From AC-56 sp963702195 (GTDB taxonomy: Bacteria > Actinomycetota > Thermoleophilia > Solirubrobacterales > 70-9), in contig OY969725.1 of the NCBI GenBank assembly GCA_963702195.1, positions 2,480,001 to 2,544,000 on the forward strand: a stretch of DNA of 64,000 nt. Direction: 5' to 3'. The position numbers and the translations under genes were made by a program. Below are positions 34,879 through 43,295 of this stretch, in pieces. Every line of letters starts with the position of its first letter. The stretch's first letter is position 1. The notes below the pieces were generated by a model. It saw only the letters and a program-made list of their open reading frames with translations, was not told the origin of the DNA and made no database searches.

Positions 34879-36066
34879 CTAGGCGCGCACGACGGGCTCG
34901 CCGGCGCAGAAGGCCTCGTAGTCGGGGAACTTGCCCATCTCCGACTCGGGGATCTCGGGCGCGTGGTCGCCGCAGATCGGGCAATCCGGATCGCGCTTGA
35001 CCTTGAGCTCGGTGAACCGCGTTCCGAGCGAGTCGTAGAGCAGCAGTCGCCCGATGAGCGGCTCGCCGATCCCGGCCACGAGCTTGATGACCTCGTTCCC
35101 CTGAAGGAGGCCCATGACCCCGGCCATCACGCCAAGCACGCCGGCAGCGCCGCAGCTGGGCGCCATCTCGGGCGGCGGCGGGACGGGATAGAGGCACCGG
35201 TAGCACGGGCCTTCATACGGCACGAAGGTCGAGATCTGGCCGTCGAACGCCAGGATCGACGCCGAGACCACCGGCTTCCGCAGCCTGACCGAGGCATCGT
35301 TCAGCAGGTAGCGGGTCGGGAAGTTGTCGGCCCCGTCGACGAGGACGTCGTAGTCGGAGATGATGTCGAGGATGTTCTCGGCGTTCAGGCGGGTGCGGTG
35401 CTCGACCACCTTGACGTCGGGGTTGAGCGCCTCGATCGAAGCCTTCGCCGATGCCGTCTTGGGCATCCCGACGCGGTCGGTCGTATGGATCACCTGGCGC
35501 TGGAGGTTCGACTCGTCGACGACGTCGTCGTCGACGATCCCGATGGTCCCGACGCCGGCCGCCGCGAGGTAGAACGCGGACGGGGCGCCGAGCCCGCCGG
35601 CGCCGATCAGCAGCACCTTCGAGTCGAGCAGCTTCACCTGGCCCTCGACTCCGACCTCCGGCAGCAACGTGTGCCGAGAATACCGCATGCGCTGGTCGGG
35701 GCTCAGCCCCGTCGCGGCGACGACGGGAAGCCCGTCCTCCTGCCACGCGACGATTCCGCCCTCCATCACGGAGACATTCTCGTAGCCGAGGTCGCGGAGA
35801 GCGTCGGCCGCGCGGGTGGAGCGGTTGTCGGTGCGGCAGTAGAGGACGATCCGCTCGGAGTGGTCCGGCGCCACCTCGCCGATCCGGTCTCCGAGCTCGC
35901 CCTGGGGAACGTGAATCGCGCCCTCCAGGTGCGCCTCGTCCCACTCGTGCGGCTCGCGAACGTCGATCAGCCTCGCGCCCGCGGCGACCTGCTCCCGCGC
36001 CTTCGTGTTCGCGATGAGGTCGATCCTCTCCTTGACCCGCTCGATCGGCTCGGCCGCAGTCGCCAT
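34879..36066 (-). CDS. Rhodanese-ThiF/MoeB E1-like fusion activating the sulfur carrier
   Basis: Protein of 395 residues from ATG 36066, with AGGAG 5 nt upstream. A longer in-frame extension into the neighbouring gene is rejected. Residues about 1-115 are a rhodanese domain with active-site loop LYCRTDNRST. Residues about 120-395 are the adenylating ThiF/MoeB domain (VLLIGAGGLGAPSAFYLAAA, VDDDVVDESNLQRQ, DGADNFPTRY), with zinc-binding pairs CYRCLYP and CPICGD. It adenylates and then thiolates the carrier encoded next. In MoeZ-type proteins the order is normally MoeB then rhodanese; here it is reversed. Confidence 0.85.
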   Translation of the reverse strand: MATAAEPIERVKERIDLIANTKAREQVAAGARLIDVREPHEWDEAHLEGAIHVPQGELGDRIGEVAPDHSERIVLYCRTDNRSTRAADALRDLGYENVSVMEGGIVAWQEDGLPVVAATGLSPDQRMRYSRHTLLPEVGVEGQVKLLDSKVLLIGAGGLGAPSAFYLAAAGVGTIGIVDDDVVDESNLQRQVIHTTDRVGMPKTASAKASIEALNPDVKVVEHRTRLNAENILDIISDYDVLVDGADNFPTRYLLNDASVRLRKPVVSASILAFDGQISTFVPYEGPCYRCLYPVPPPPEMAPSCGAAGVLGVMAGVMGLLQGNEVIKLVAGIGEPLIGRLLLYDSLGTRFTELKVKRDPDCPICGDHAPEIPESEMGKFPDYEAFCAGEPVVRA

Positions 36067-36071
36067 CAATA

Positions 36072-36107
36072 CTCCTGAATCTCGATCCGGATTTACTTCA
36101 AAAAGTA
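36072..36107 (-). promoter_or_regulatory. Promoter region of sulfur-transfer operon with short palindrome
   Basis: Upstream of ATG 36066, reading the minus strand, TATACT lies in an AT-rich patch. The perfect inverted repeat TACTT-N4-AAGTA spans 36094-36107 and overlaps it. Between this and the Shine-Dalgarno sequence is ATCC-N13-GGA (36072-36092), a weak match to the suf operators described at 43266 and 49031. A repressor site is plausible but unproven. Confidence 0.35.
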
Positions 36108-36134
36108 TAGCCCGCCCTGCGGGCGGCGTTACGC

Positions 36135-37307
36135 CTAATGGTGGTGGCCACCCCTGCCCTGCAGCTTCGTGAAGTGCTTGAACTTCCTGTAAGAGGGCTT
36201 GGACTTCCCGTTGTTCTTGAGCAGGCCCGAGGAGGCGCAGAAGCTGCAGCCCATTCCACCGCCCTTCGGAGGGTCGCGCCAGTCGAACCAGAACAGCCGA
36301 CCGATTTCCCATTTGTGCCGCTTCTCGAGGGTCACCTTGAACGATTTCTTGAGCAGCTTCGCCTGGCCGCTCTTGCCCTTGTTCAGGCTGCCGTGGCCGC
36401 GCTTGGATCCCCACCCGACCTCGGTCAGCCAGATCGGCTTGTTGCTCGCGCCGTTCTTGTTCAGGGTCTTGCGGAACTTCGAGATCCGCGACTCGTACTT
36501 CGAGACCTTCGGCGCGTATGGGTGCAGGGCGGCCGCATCGAAGCGCTTGGTGATCCTCTTGGTCTTGAGGAACTTCTTGATGAACGTGTTGGGTTCGAGC
36601 TTCTTCTTCTTTGCCTTGCTGCTGAGCCCGCCGAGGATGACCTTGGCGTGCTTGTCGGCCTTCCCGATCGCCTTGTCTGCGGACTTGACGAGCTTCGCAT
36701 AGGTCCTGGCGGGCTTGGGCACCGACTTCCTGCCCCGATCGTCTTTGGCGAAGTACTTGGGGAGGTTCGGCTCGTTCCAGATCTGCCACGACTCGATCGG
36801 CTTCACGGGAACGTCCGGATTGGCCTTCCAGAATTGGCCGCCGCGCTTGTAGCGGTTGACCGCTGCGCTGAGAAATGAGCTCCACGCCCGCAGCTCCTTG
36901 CCGGTCCGCGGCGGAACGCCTGGGTTGCCACTGCCGGTCACCCATTGCGGGGGTCCCCAGACCATGACGACGGGGCTGATCCCGTTCCGCGCGAGCGCAC
37001 CCACCCTGGCATCGAGAGACGACCAGCGGAAGACCCCTCGCCGCGGCTCCACGGCCCTCCAGACGAGCGTGGGGCGGTAGGTCCCCACCTTCGCCTTGTG
37101 CATCCGCTCATAGTCCTTCAGAGCGAAGCTGCCACCCTCGGCGAGACCGAAGAAGCCCTTCGGCACCTTCTTCGCCGCGTCGGCACCCACCGGCGCCATC
37201 GCTGTCAGGAGGAGGGCGAAGAGGACCAGGACCGACGTCAACGCGCCGCGCTGCAGCGTCCTGGACGCGGCCGGAGCGGTGCCATTGGGTGCGCGAGCGG
37301 GCGTCAT
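36135..37307 (-). CDS. Secreted clan-A glycoside-hydrolase-like protein (copy 3)
   Basis: Protein of 390 residues from ATG 37307, preceded by GAGGAGG at 11 nt. The longer frame to 37505 adds sequence with no signal peptide and is rejected. The signal or anchor helix is TSVLVLFALLLTAMAPVGA. Motifs: WQIWNEPNLPK (acid/base) and WLTEVGWGS (nucleophile). The C terminus has GMGCSFCASSGLLKN and FKHFTK, then a His-rich end. It is very Lys-rich and basic throughout. It is a paralogue of the two genes at 31.6-34.0 kb, separated from them by the sulfur-carrier operon. Confidence 0.75.
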   Translation of the reverse strand: MTPARAPNGTAPAASRTLQRGALTSVLVLFALLLTAMAPVGADAAKKVPKGFFGLAEGGSFALKDYERMHKAKVGTYRPTLVWRAVEPRRGVFRWSSLDARVGALARNGISPVVMVWGPPQWVTGSGNPGVPPRTGKELRAWSSFLSAAVNRYKRGGQFWKANPDVPVKPIESWQIWNEPNLPKYFAKDDRGRKSVPKPARTYAKLVKSADKAIGKADKHAKVILGGLSSKAKKKKLEPNTFIKKFLKTKRITKRFDAAALHPYAPKVSKYESRISKFRKTLNKNGASNKPIWLTEVGWGSKRGHGSLNKGKSGQAKLLKKSFKVTLEKRHKWEIGRLFWFDWRDPPKGGGMGCSFCASSGLLKNNGKSKPSYRKFKHFTKLQGRGGHHH

Positions 37308-37451
37308 CGGTGGGCGAGCCTCCTCGTGGTTGCGGCAGATCGGGTGCCTTCGAGCAGCCTCCGCATCCGTCTTCTTCTTCGGCTTTGGCAACCGCGCACT
37401 TGAGGCGTCGAGGCGGTGCCGCAGGAGGCTGGGAGCGCGCGATGGTAGCTC

Positions 37452-38801
37452 ATGACCGCGGGCCGCGCCGAGGTTCACGATGATGCCCGCCCCTCGATGG
37501 ATCACACGCCGAATAGGACGCCGCCGCGGCGCCGTGGACTGATCGCCGTGGCGGCCCTGGTCGCCGTCGGCGGTGGCATCGCTCTGGCGCTGCTGCTACG
37601 GGGCGGTGGGCAGCCGGCCGGGTCCGGCCCCTCCCCCGCGCCGGTGCCCCAATCCACCGCGCCGAGCGTGAGCTTCCCGAAGCACAACCCCCCTCAGTCT
37701 CCGCCATGGGGCTTCACGGGAACCGGCTGGCAGGACATCTGTTACGGCCCGGTCGCGACTTCCGGGGCAAGCAAGGCGCCGCGGGTGCCCGAAGGGCATC
37801 CGTGCCGTCCCGGCAGCACACGGATCACCGGAGCCACGCAGATCGCGCTGACCGCGCGAGCCGGAGCGGACTCGGACCGGATCGAGGCGCTATGGGGCTC
37901 GATTGAGCCACTGCCCCCATCCGAGGCCAAGGCTCGTGGCGTGCCGCGCTTCAACTGGGGGCCGGTGGTCAGCCGGTACCGGACGATGATGCGCGACGGC
38001 ATCCGGCCCGTCGTGGTCGCCTACAGCGCCCCCGAATGGGCACGATCACCGGAGTGGGACCGGCCCGGCAGCTGTACCAGGTGCACGTTCCCGCCCTCGC
38101 CACGACACATCGGTGACTGGCGGGTGTTCCTGCGGTCCCTCATGGCCCACCTGCCCAGGATGAGCGCGCTGGAGATCTGGAACGAGCCGAACTTCGTCAG
38201 CTTCTTCGCCCCCCACCCCGACCCGTCCCTTTACGCGCGACTGCTGCGCGCCGCGGACAAGGCGGGACGCCAGGCTGAATTCCTGGGGCCCATCCTGACG
38301 GGGGGGCTTTCGCCCATCGCGCCGTCGCGCGGAAAGATGCCCCCGGCCCAGTTCCTCGCCCGCGTCTACGAGATCGCGGGCAAGCGGTCCTTTGACGGGA
38401 TCGGAGCACACCCGTACCCTGCGCGGGCGCCCTGGGTGGCGGGCATGACCAAGAACCTGGAGCAGCTCCGAAGGGTCAGTGAGCGCTTCAACGACGGCTC
38501 GAAGCCGCTCTGGATCACCGAGATCGGGATCGGCGGCGCCGCAGGAGGCGCTGGGCACTTCACCGTTTCGCTGGACCAGCAGGGCCCGGTGCTCGCCCGC
38601 ATGTACCGGGCCACCCGGGGATTGGACGTCCGATCGTTCCTGATCTACACGCTTTCCGACCTCGGCGGCACCAGCCGGTTCGGCACCTACGGAGTCATGA
38701 CCCCCGCGCTGCGGCCGAAGCCGGCGTACTGCCACCTCGCGGAGCGCATCGGCGGCACGGACCGCGCGTGCCCGGTCCCTCGCCTGGCCCGCTCGCGCTA
38801 G
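37452..38801 (+). CDS. Membrane-anchored clan-A glycoside-hydrolase-like protein (copy 4)
   Basis: Protein of 449 residues from ATG 37452; ATG 37497 is the alternative. A basic N terminus and one membrane helix (GLIAVAALVAVGGGIALALLL) precede a Pro-rich linker and a TIM-barrel domain. Motifs: LEIWNEPNFVS (acid/base Glu, about residue 245) and WITEIGIGG (nucleophile, about residue 358). FDGIGAHPYPARAP matches the AxHxYA segment of the other three copies. It lacks their C-x-x-C tail and is more diverged. It is convergent with htpX and overlaps it by 4 bp. Confidence 0.75.
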   Translation: MTAGRAEVHDDARPSMDHTPNRTPPRRRGLIAVAALVAVGGGIALALLLRGGGQPAGSGPSPAPVPQSTAPSVSFPKHNPPQSPPWGFTGTGWQDICYGPVATSGASKAPRVPEGHPCRPGSTRITGATQIALTARAGADSDRIEALWGSIEPLPPSEAKARGVPRFNWGPVVSRYRTMMRDGIRPVVVAYSAPEWARSPEWDRPGSCTRCTFPPSPRHIGDWRVFLRSLMAHLPRMSALEIWNEPNFVSFFAPHPDPSLYARLLRAADKAGRQAEFLGPILTGGLSPIAPSRGKMPPAQFLARVYEIAGKRSFDGIGAHPYPARAPWVAGMTKNLEQLRRVSERFNDGSKPLWITEIGIGGAAGGAGHFTVSLDQQGPVLARMYRATRGLDVRSFLIYTLSDLGGTSRFGTYGVMTPALRPKPAYCHLAERIGGTDRACPVPRLARSR

Positions 38802-39658
38802 GAGAGGGTCGGGCGCATTTGGCGGAGGCGGCGAACCCGCTCCTCGATCGGCGGATGCGTCGAGAAAAGGCTCGCGATGCCGCCGCCTGAAAACGGCTTC
38901 ACGATGTAGAGCGGCTCGGTCGCCTGGTTGACCTGCATCGGCATCGTCTTCACGCCCTCCTCCAAGCGCAGGAGCGCCGAGGCGAGGGACTCGGGGTTGC
39001 CGCAGATCTCGGCGCCGGTCGCGTCGGCCGAGTACTCGCGCTGGCGTGAGATCGCCAGCTGGATCAGGCTCGCAGAGATCGGGGCCAGCAGGAAGAGCGC
39101 CAGGTTCGCGATCAGGCCGAGCGGTGAGTTGTCGTCGCCGCCGAACCACAGAAACAGGTATGCGATCCAGGTGATCATGGCGCCGATCGCCGACGCGATC
39201 GACTGCGTGAGGATGTCCCGGTTGCGGACGTGGCCGAGCTCGTGCGAGAGGACGCCGCGGAGCTCGTCCTCGGAGAGCAGCTTGGTGATCCCGGCGGTCA
39301 CTGCCACCGCAGCGTGCTTGGGGTTGCGCCCGGTGGCAAACGCATTCGCCTGCTCGGTCGGGATCACGTACAGGCGAGGCATCGGCAGCCCGGCGCGCGT
39401 CGTCAGGTCGCGCACCATCTGGTAAAGGCGCGGCGCCTCCGCCTCGGACACGGGCTTCGCGCCGGCACTGGCGATCGCGATCTTGTCGCTGAACCAGTAG
39501 GCGATGAAGTTCATCGCCAGCGCGATGATCAGGAAGACGCTCGCGATCCGGATGCCGCCGATCGCGTACCCGATGACGACCAGAAGGCCGCCGAGCGCGG
39601 CCATCAGGAGGACCGTGCGGAGGCCGGCGGTGAAGTTGGATCTGCGGGTGGTGGTCAT
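38798..39658 (-). CDS. htpX: HtpX membrane metalloprotease
   Basis: Zinc metalloprotease of 286 residues (M48B) from ATG 39658; the longer frame to 39712 is not needed. Two N-terminal helices (VLLMAALGGLLVVIGYAIGG and the next) precede the HExxH site LSHELGHVRNRD, with two more helices after it. EYSADATGAEICGNP supplies the third zinc ligand Glu. It degrades misfolded inner-membrane proteins with the active site on the cytoplasmic side. Length and motifs are normal for the family. Confidence 0.92.
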   Translation of the reverse strand: MTTTRRSNFTAGLRTVLLMAALGGLLVVIGYAIGGIRIASVFLIIALAMNFIAYWFSDKIAIASAGAKPVSEAEAPRLYQMVRDLTTRAGLPMPRLYVIPTEQANAFATGRNPKHAAVAVTAGITKLLSEDELRGVLSHELGHVRNRDILTQSIASAIGAMITWIAYLFLWFGGDDNSPLGLIANLALFLLAPISASLIQLAISRQREYSADATGAEICGNPESLASALLRLEEGVKTMPMQVNQATEPLYIVKPFSGGGIASLFSTHPPIEERVRRLRQMRPTLS

Positions 39659-39752
39659 TCGAGGGGCGAGCTCCTTGGGCGATGGACTCGAACGCCCGTC
39701 CAATGGTGGCACAACGGTGTCCCGATTCCGGTGGGGTCTGATCCCTGACTTG

Positions 39753-39772
39753 ACTAGGGGCCAGCCCCTAGT
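39753..39772. promoter_or_regulatory. Perfect palindrome in htpX-histidine kinase intergenic region
   Basis: Arms ACTAGGGGC and GCCCCTAGT are separated by two bases. The site lies about 40-55 bp upstream of the sensor kinase start and about 100 bp upstream of htpX on the other strand. NarL-family regulators bind inverted repeats of this size, so it may be the autoregulatory operator of the two-component system encoded next. That assignment is inference. Confidence 0.45.
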
Positions 39773-39808
39773 TCCCCAATTCGAAAAAGGCGCCGATACT
39801 TACGAGTG

Positions 39809-40861
39809 ATGCGTCGCAAGAACCTCCTCACCCAGGTGCTCGTCGCCAACCTGCTGCTGATCGTCGCGGCGGTCGTCGTGACCGGCATCGCCGGGAACCC
39901 GAACCTCGACATCTCAGGGCGTCCCGGCCTCGCGCTGATCCTGGCCCTCGCGGTCGCGCTGACCATCCTCGTCAACGTGATCGTCCTCCAGCGGCGGTTC
40001 CGCCCGCTCGAGCGCCTGGTGGACGAGATGGAGCGCGCCGACCTGTCCCGGCCCGGCGCCAACCTCCAGGCTCCGGCCGAGGCACGGGGGGAGCCGGAGG
40101 AGGTGGAGCGGCTCAACCGCGCGTTCCGACGGATGCTCGAGCGCCTGGAGGCCGAGCGGCGGCGAACCTCGAGCACGGCGCTGGCCGCGCAGGAAGAGGA
40201 GCGCGCCCGGGTCGCTCGAGACCTCCACGACGAGGTGAATCAGTCGTTGACGGCCCTGCTGCTGCGCCTGGAGGCGGCCCGCGTCAAGGCCCCGGTCGAG
40301 CTCGCGCACGAGCTCGCCGAGACGAAGGCCCTGGCCAATCAGGCCATGGAGGAGCTCCTGAGGCTCGCCCGTCAGCTGCGCCCCACCGCCCTCGACGACC
40401 TCGGTCTCAAGGCCGCGCTCGCCGGTCACGTGAAGGAGCTCGGTCGCCGGGGCAAGATCAACGCGAGCTTCGAGGCCTCCGGCGACTTCTCGGGGCTGCC
40501 GGCGGACGTGCAGCTCGTCGTCTACCGGGTCGCCCAGGAGGCCCTCTCCAACGCGGCCCAGCACTCGGGTGCCGAGCGGGTCGAGGTCGAGCTCACCCGC
40601 AAGGGCGACCGAGTTGAGCTCACGGTCCGCGACGACGGCTCGGGCTTCACCTTCGACCAGGCGGCCAGGGGCCTCGGCATCGCCGGGATGCGGGAGCGGG
40701 CGCTCCTCGTGGGCGGTGACATGCAGGTCACCTCGAGCCTCGACACGGGCACCCGGGTGCGGCTAACGGTGCCCCTGGAGCCGGCCGATAGGAATCGGGA
40801 ATGGAAGCGCAACGGGCATATGCCGAGCCGGTCGGAGAAACAGATCCCCCCGCAGCGATGA
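39809..40861 (+). CDS. NarL-type sensor histidine kinase
   Basis: Protein of 350 residues from ATG 39809 (GTG 39806 is adjacent). Two membrane helices (LLTQVLVANLLLIVAAVVV and ALILALAVALTILVNVIVL) enclose only a short external loop. A HAMP-like helix, a HisKA_3 dimerisation domain with phosphoacceptor His in RARVARDLHDEVNQSLTALL (about residue 140), and an HATPase_c domain (QEALSNAAQHS, VRDDGSGF, GLGIAGMRERALLVGG) follow. It phosphorylates the response regulator encoded next, whose start overlaps its stop. A GATACT -10 lies 8 nt before the ATG, so the mRNA may be leaderless. Confidence 0.92.
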   Translation: MRRKNLLTQVLVANLLLIVAAVVVTGIAGNPNLDISGRPGLALILALAVALTILVNVIVLQRRFRPLERLVDEMERADLSRPGANLQAPAEARGEPEEVERLNRAFRRMLERLEAERRRTSSTALAAQEEERARVARDLHDEVNQSLTALLLRLEAARVKAPVELAHELAETKALANQAMEELLRLARQLRPTALDDLGLKAALAGHVKELGRRGKINASFEASGDFSGLPADVQLVVYRVAQEALSNAAQHSGAERVEVELTRKGDRVELTVRDDGSGFTFDQAARGLGIAGMRERALLVGGDMQVTSSLDTGTRVRLTVPLEPADRNREWKRNGHMPSRSEKQIPPQR

Positions 40862-41487
40862 AGGTGATGATCGCCGACGACCACGGGATCGTCCGCTCCG
40901 GACTGCGGATGCTGCTCGAGCGCCAGGCGGACATCGAGGTGGTGGGCGAGGCGTCCGACGGGGCGGAGGCTCGCGACATGGCGATTCGCGACAAGCCGGA
41001 CCTGGCGATCCTCGACGTCAAGATGCCCAAGCTCACGGGCCTTCAGGCGACCCGCGAGATCCGCGCGCAGGCGCCCGACGTCTCGATCCTGATCCTGTCG
41101 ATGTACGACGACGAGCGCTACCTGTTCGAGGCGCTCAAGGCCGGCGCCTCGGGATACGTCCTGAAGGCGCAGGCCGACTCGGACCTGATCGACGCGGTCC
41201 GGGCCGTCGAGCGCGGCGAGCCGTTCCTGACCCCCGAGGCGCAGCGGGCGCTGATCCAAGACGTCCTCGGGGAAGGGTCGCACCGCGAGGACGAGCTCAC
41301 GCCACGCGAGCAGGAGGTCGTGAAGCTGGTCGCCGAGGCGCACACCAATAAGGAGATCGCCGAGATCCTCCACCTGTCAGAGAAGACGGTCGAGAATCAC
41401 CGCTCGAACGCGATGCGAAAGCTCGGCATGCGCGACCGCGTGGAGCTCGTGCGCTATGCCATCCGCAAGGGCCTGATCGAGCCTTAA
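40858..41487 (+). CDS. NarL/LuxR-type response regulator
   Basis: Protein of 209 residues from ATG 40858 (ATGA overlap with the kinase stop); the in-frame ATG at 40801 lies within the kinase gene and is less likely. The receiver domain has ADDHGIVRSGL, phosphoacceptor Asp in LAILDVKMPKLTG and the Lys in GYVLKAQAD. The C-terminal LuxR helix-turn-helix is LTPREQEVVKLVAEAHTNKE and LHLSEKTVENHRSNAMRKLG. Targets are unknown; the palindrome at 39753 is a candidate site. Confidence 0.94.
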   Translation: MKVMIADDHGIVRSGLRMLLERQADIEVVGEASDGAEARDMAIRDKPDLAILDVKMPKLTGLQATREIRAQAPDVSILILSMYDDERYLFEALKAGASGYVLKAQADSDLIDAVRAVERGEPFLTPEAQRALIQDVLGEGSHREDELTPREQEVVKLVAEAHTNKEIAEILHLSEKTVENHRSNAMRKLGMRDRVELVRYAIRKGLIEP

Positions 41488-41569
41488 TCCCGCGACTTCT
41501 CCGGAGATGCGGTGTTGGTACCTTCAAGGTGCTGTTTCCGGCTGGGGAGGAACGGTGAGGAGGCTCAAC

Positions 41570-42952
41570 ATGAGAAGAGGCGTGGGAAGAGCGCTCGTCG
41601 TGGGATCGATTGCGGCATGTGCCGTGCTCGCTGCGGTCCCGGCATCGGCGCAGGCCGGCGTCACCGCCAAGCTCGTCAAGCAGATCAAGCCGGGCGCACA
41701 AGGCGGAGACCCTTCCTGGCTCGCCGGGGTCGACGGCAGCCTGTACTTCGCGGCCAGCGACGGCACCCATGGCGGGGAGCTTTGGCGAAGCAACGGCACC
41801 GCGGCGGGAACGAGAATGGTCAGGAACATCGCCCCGGGCGCGACTGGGAGCGACCCCGAGCGGCTCACCGAGGGCGCCGGCGATTCCTTCTACTTCACCG
41901 CTGACGACGGCACCCACGGCCGCGAGCTGTGGCGAAGCGACGGCACCGCAGCGGGAACGAGAATGGTCAGGAACATCGGCCCGGGGGGCGGTTCCAGCGA
42001 TCCGTTCAGCCTCGCCATTTTCCAGGGAGTCCTCTATTTCGCGGCCGACGATGGCACCCACGGCCACGAGCTGTGGCGAAGCGACGGCACCGCGGCAGGC
42101 ACGAGGATGGTCAGGGACATCAAACGGGGCGGCAATTCCAGTAACCCCTCCGAGCTCACCGCCCTGGGCAACACCCTCTACTTCGAGGCCGGTGACGGTA
42201 CCCACGGGAGCGAGCTGTGGCGAAGCGACGGCACGAAGGCAGGGACGAAGATGGTCAAGGACATCAGGGCGGGCCGCGGTTCCGCGCCGTCGCATCTCAC
42301 CGCCATGGGCGGCATCCTGTATTTCCGCGCCCGCGACAGCCGCCGCGGCGGCCCCGCGACTCTGTGGCGTAGCGACGGCACCGCGGCGGGAACGACCATG
42401 GTCAAGGACATCAGGCTCGGACACTCGCTCACCGTCCTCCACGGCACCCTCTACCTCAGCGCCAACGGCGAGCTGTGGCGTAGTGACGGCACGAAGGCGG
42501 GGACGAAGATGGTCAAGAACATCGGGCCGGGGAAGGACCCTGGCTACGTCGACGAGCTCACCGCCGCCCGCAAGACCCTCTACTTCGGCGCCAGCGACGG
42601 CACCCACGGCCACGAGCTCTGGCGGAGTGACGGCACGAAGGCGGGGACGAAGATGGTCAAGAACATCAAGCGGGGAGGCCGGGACCCGGACCGCCGTAGC
42701 AGCTACCCCAGCGAACTCACGGCCGTCGGCGGTGCTCTCTACTTCACGGCCAACGACGGCACCCACGGCAACGAGCTTTGGCGAAGCGCCGGCACCCGGG
42801 CGCGGACGAGACTGGTCCGGGACATCAAGCCAGGCCACGAGTCCGGATATCCAAGCTGGCTCACCGCCGTCGACGGCGTTCTCTACTTCAGCGCCGCCGA
42901 CGAGACCCACGGCCGCGAGCTGTGGCGGACGGTCAGAAAGGCGGGCAGATGA
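41570..42952 (+). CDS. Secreted ELWxxDGTxxGT-repeat protein
   Basis: Protein of 460 residues from ATG 41570, with GAGGAGG just upstream. The signal peptide ends ASAQA. The rest is a tandem repeat with a period of about 50 residues and the core YF-x-A-x-D-G-T-H-G-x-E-L-W-R-S-D-G-T-x-A-G-T. Eight full cores are visible and a ninth is cut after ELWRT. The DNA repeats are nearly identical, so copy number may vary between strains. It probably folds as a beta-propeller-like array at the cell surface. Function unknown. The stop overlaps the start of a cupin remnant. Confidence 0.8.
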   Translation: MRRGVGRALVVGSIAACAVLAAVPASAQAGVTAKLVKQIKPGAQGGDPSWLAGVDGSLYFAASDGTHGGELWRSNGTAAGTRMVRNIAPGATGSDPERLTEGAGDSFYFTADDGTHGRELWRSDGTAAGTRMVRNIGPGGGSSDPFSLAIFQGVLYFAADDGTHGHELWRSDGTAAGTRMVRDIKRGGNSSNPSELTALGNTLYFEAGDGTHGSELWRSDGTKAGTKMVKDIRAGRGSAPSHLTAMGGILYFRARDSRRGGPATLWRSDGTAAGTTMVKDIRLGHSLTVLHGTLYLSANGELWRSDGTKAGTKMVKNIGPGKDPGYVDELTAARKTLYFGASDGTHGHELWRSDGTKAGTKMVKNIKRGGRDPDRRSSYPSELTAVGGALYFTANDGTHGNELWRSAGTRARTRLVRDIKPGHESGYPSWLTAVDGVLYFSAADETHGRELWRTVRKAGR

Positions 42953-43239
42953 CGGTGCGGCTCGACGGCGACGAGCGAACGCTCGCGACCGGCGAGGTTC
43001 TCGAGGTCCCCGCCGGCAAGGTGCACTCGATGTTGAACGGCGACGACGAGATCGCGCGCGTCCGGTGGGAGACGCGGCCCGCGATGCGCACCGAGGACTT
43101 GTTCAGCGCGCTTGCCAAGCTCGCCGAGGCCGTGATGTCGGGCGACGATGGACCGAGCGAACCGCCGTCGTCCGGCCCTGCACTGCTGGAGGAATTTCGT
43201 CACGAGTTCCGGCTTGCCGAGCTGGGAACAACGTCATGA
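42949..43239 (+). pseudogene. Truncated cupin-domain protein
   Basis: A 96-residue frame from ATG 42949, overlapping the preceding stop as ATGA. It begins inside a cupin domain: MTVRLDGDERTLATGEVLEV, then PAGKVHSMLNG (second cupin motif) and VRWETRPAMRTEDLFSALAKL, which is the usual C-terminal half of single-domain cupins. The first metal-binding motif (GxxxxHxH) is missing and would lie inside the end of the repeat gene. It looks like the 3' half of a cupin gene joined to a cut repeat gene. It could still be translated. Confidence 0.55.
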
Positions 43240-43265
43240 GTAGTTACAACTAGCTCCCGGCGCTT

Positions 43266-43286
43266 ATCCGACCTGTCGAGTAGGAT
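43266..43286. promoter_or_regulatory. Candidate Rrf2/SufR operator 1
   Basis: Inverted repeat with arms ATCCGAC and GTAGGAT around a 7-bp centre, one mismatch between arms. It overlaps the TAGGAT -10 hexamer (43281-43286), 9 nt before the regulator start. The same architecture recurs at 49031-49051 before the Rieske-sufB-sufD genes. Autoregulation by the adjacent Rrf2 protein is the simplest reading. Confidence 0.55.
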
Positions 43287-43295
43287 TTAGTCCCG

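Noticed and set aside
36067..36945. Upstream 293-codon extension of the rhodanese-ThiF frame
   Set aside because: It overlaps the glycoside-hydrolase-like gene on the same strand, has no domain, and crosses a promoter and Shine-Dalgarno sequence just before ATG 36066.
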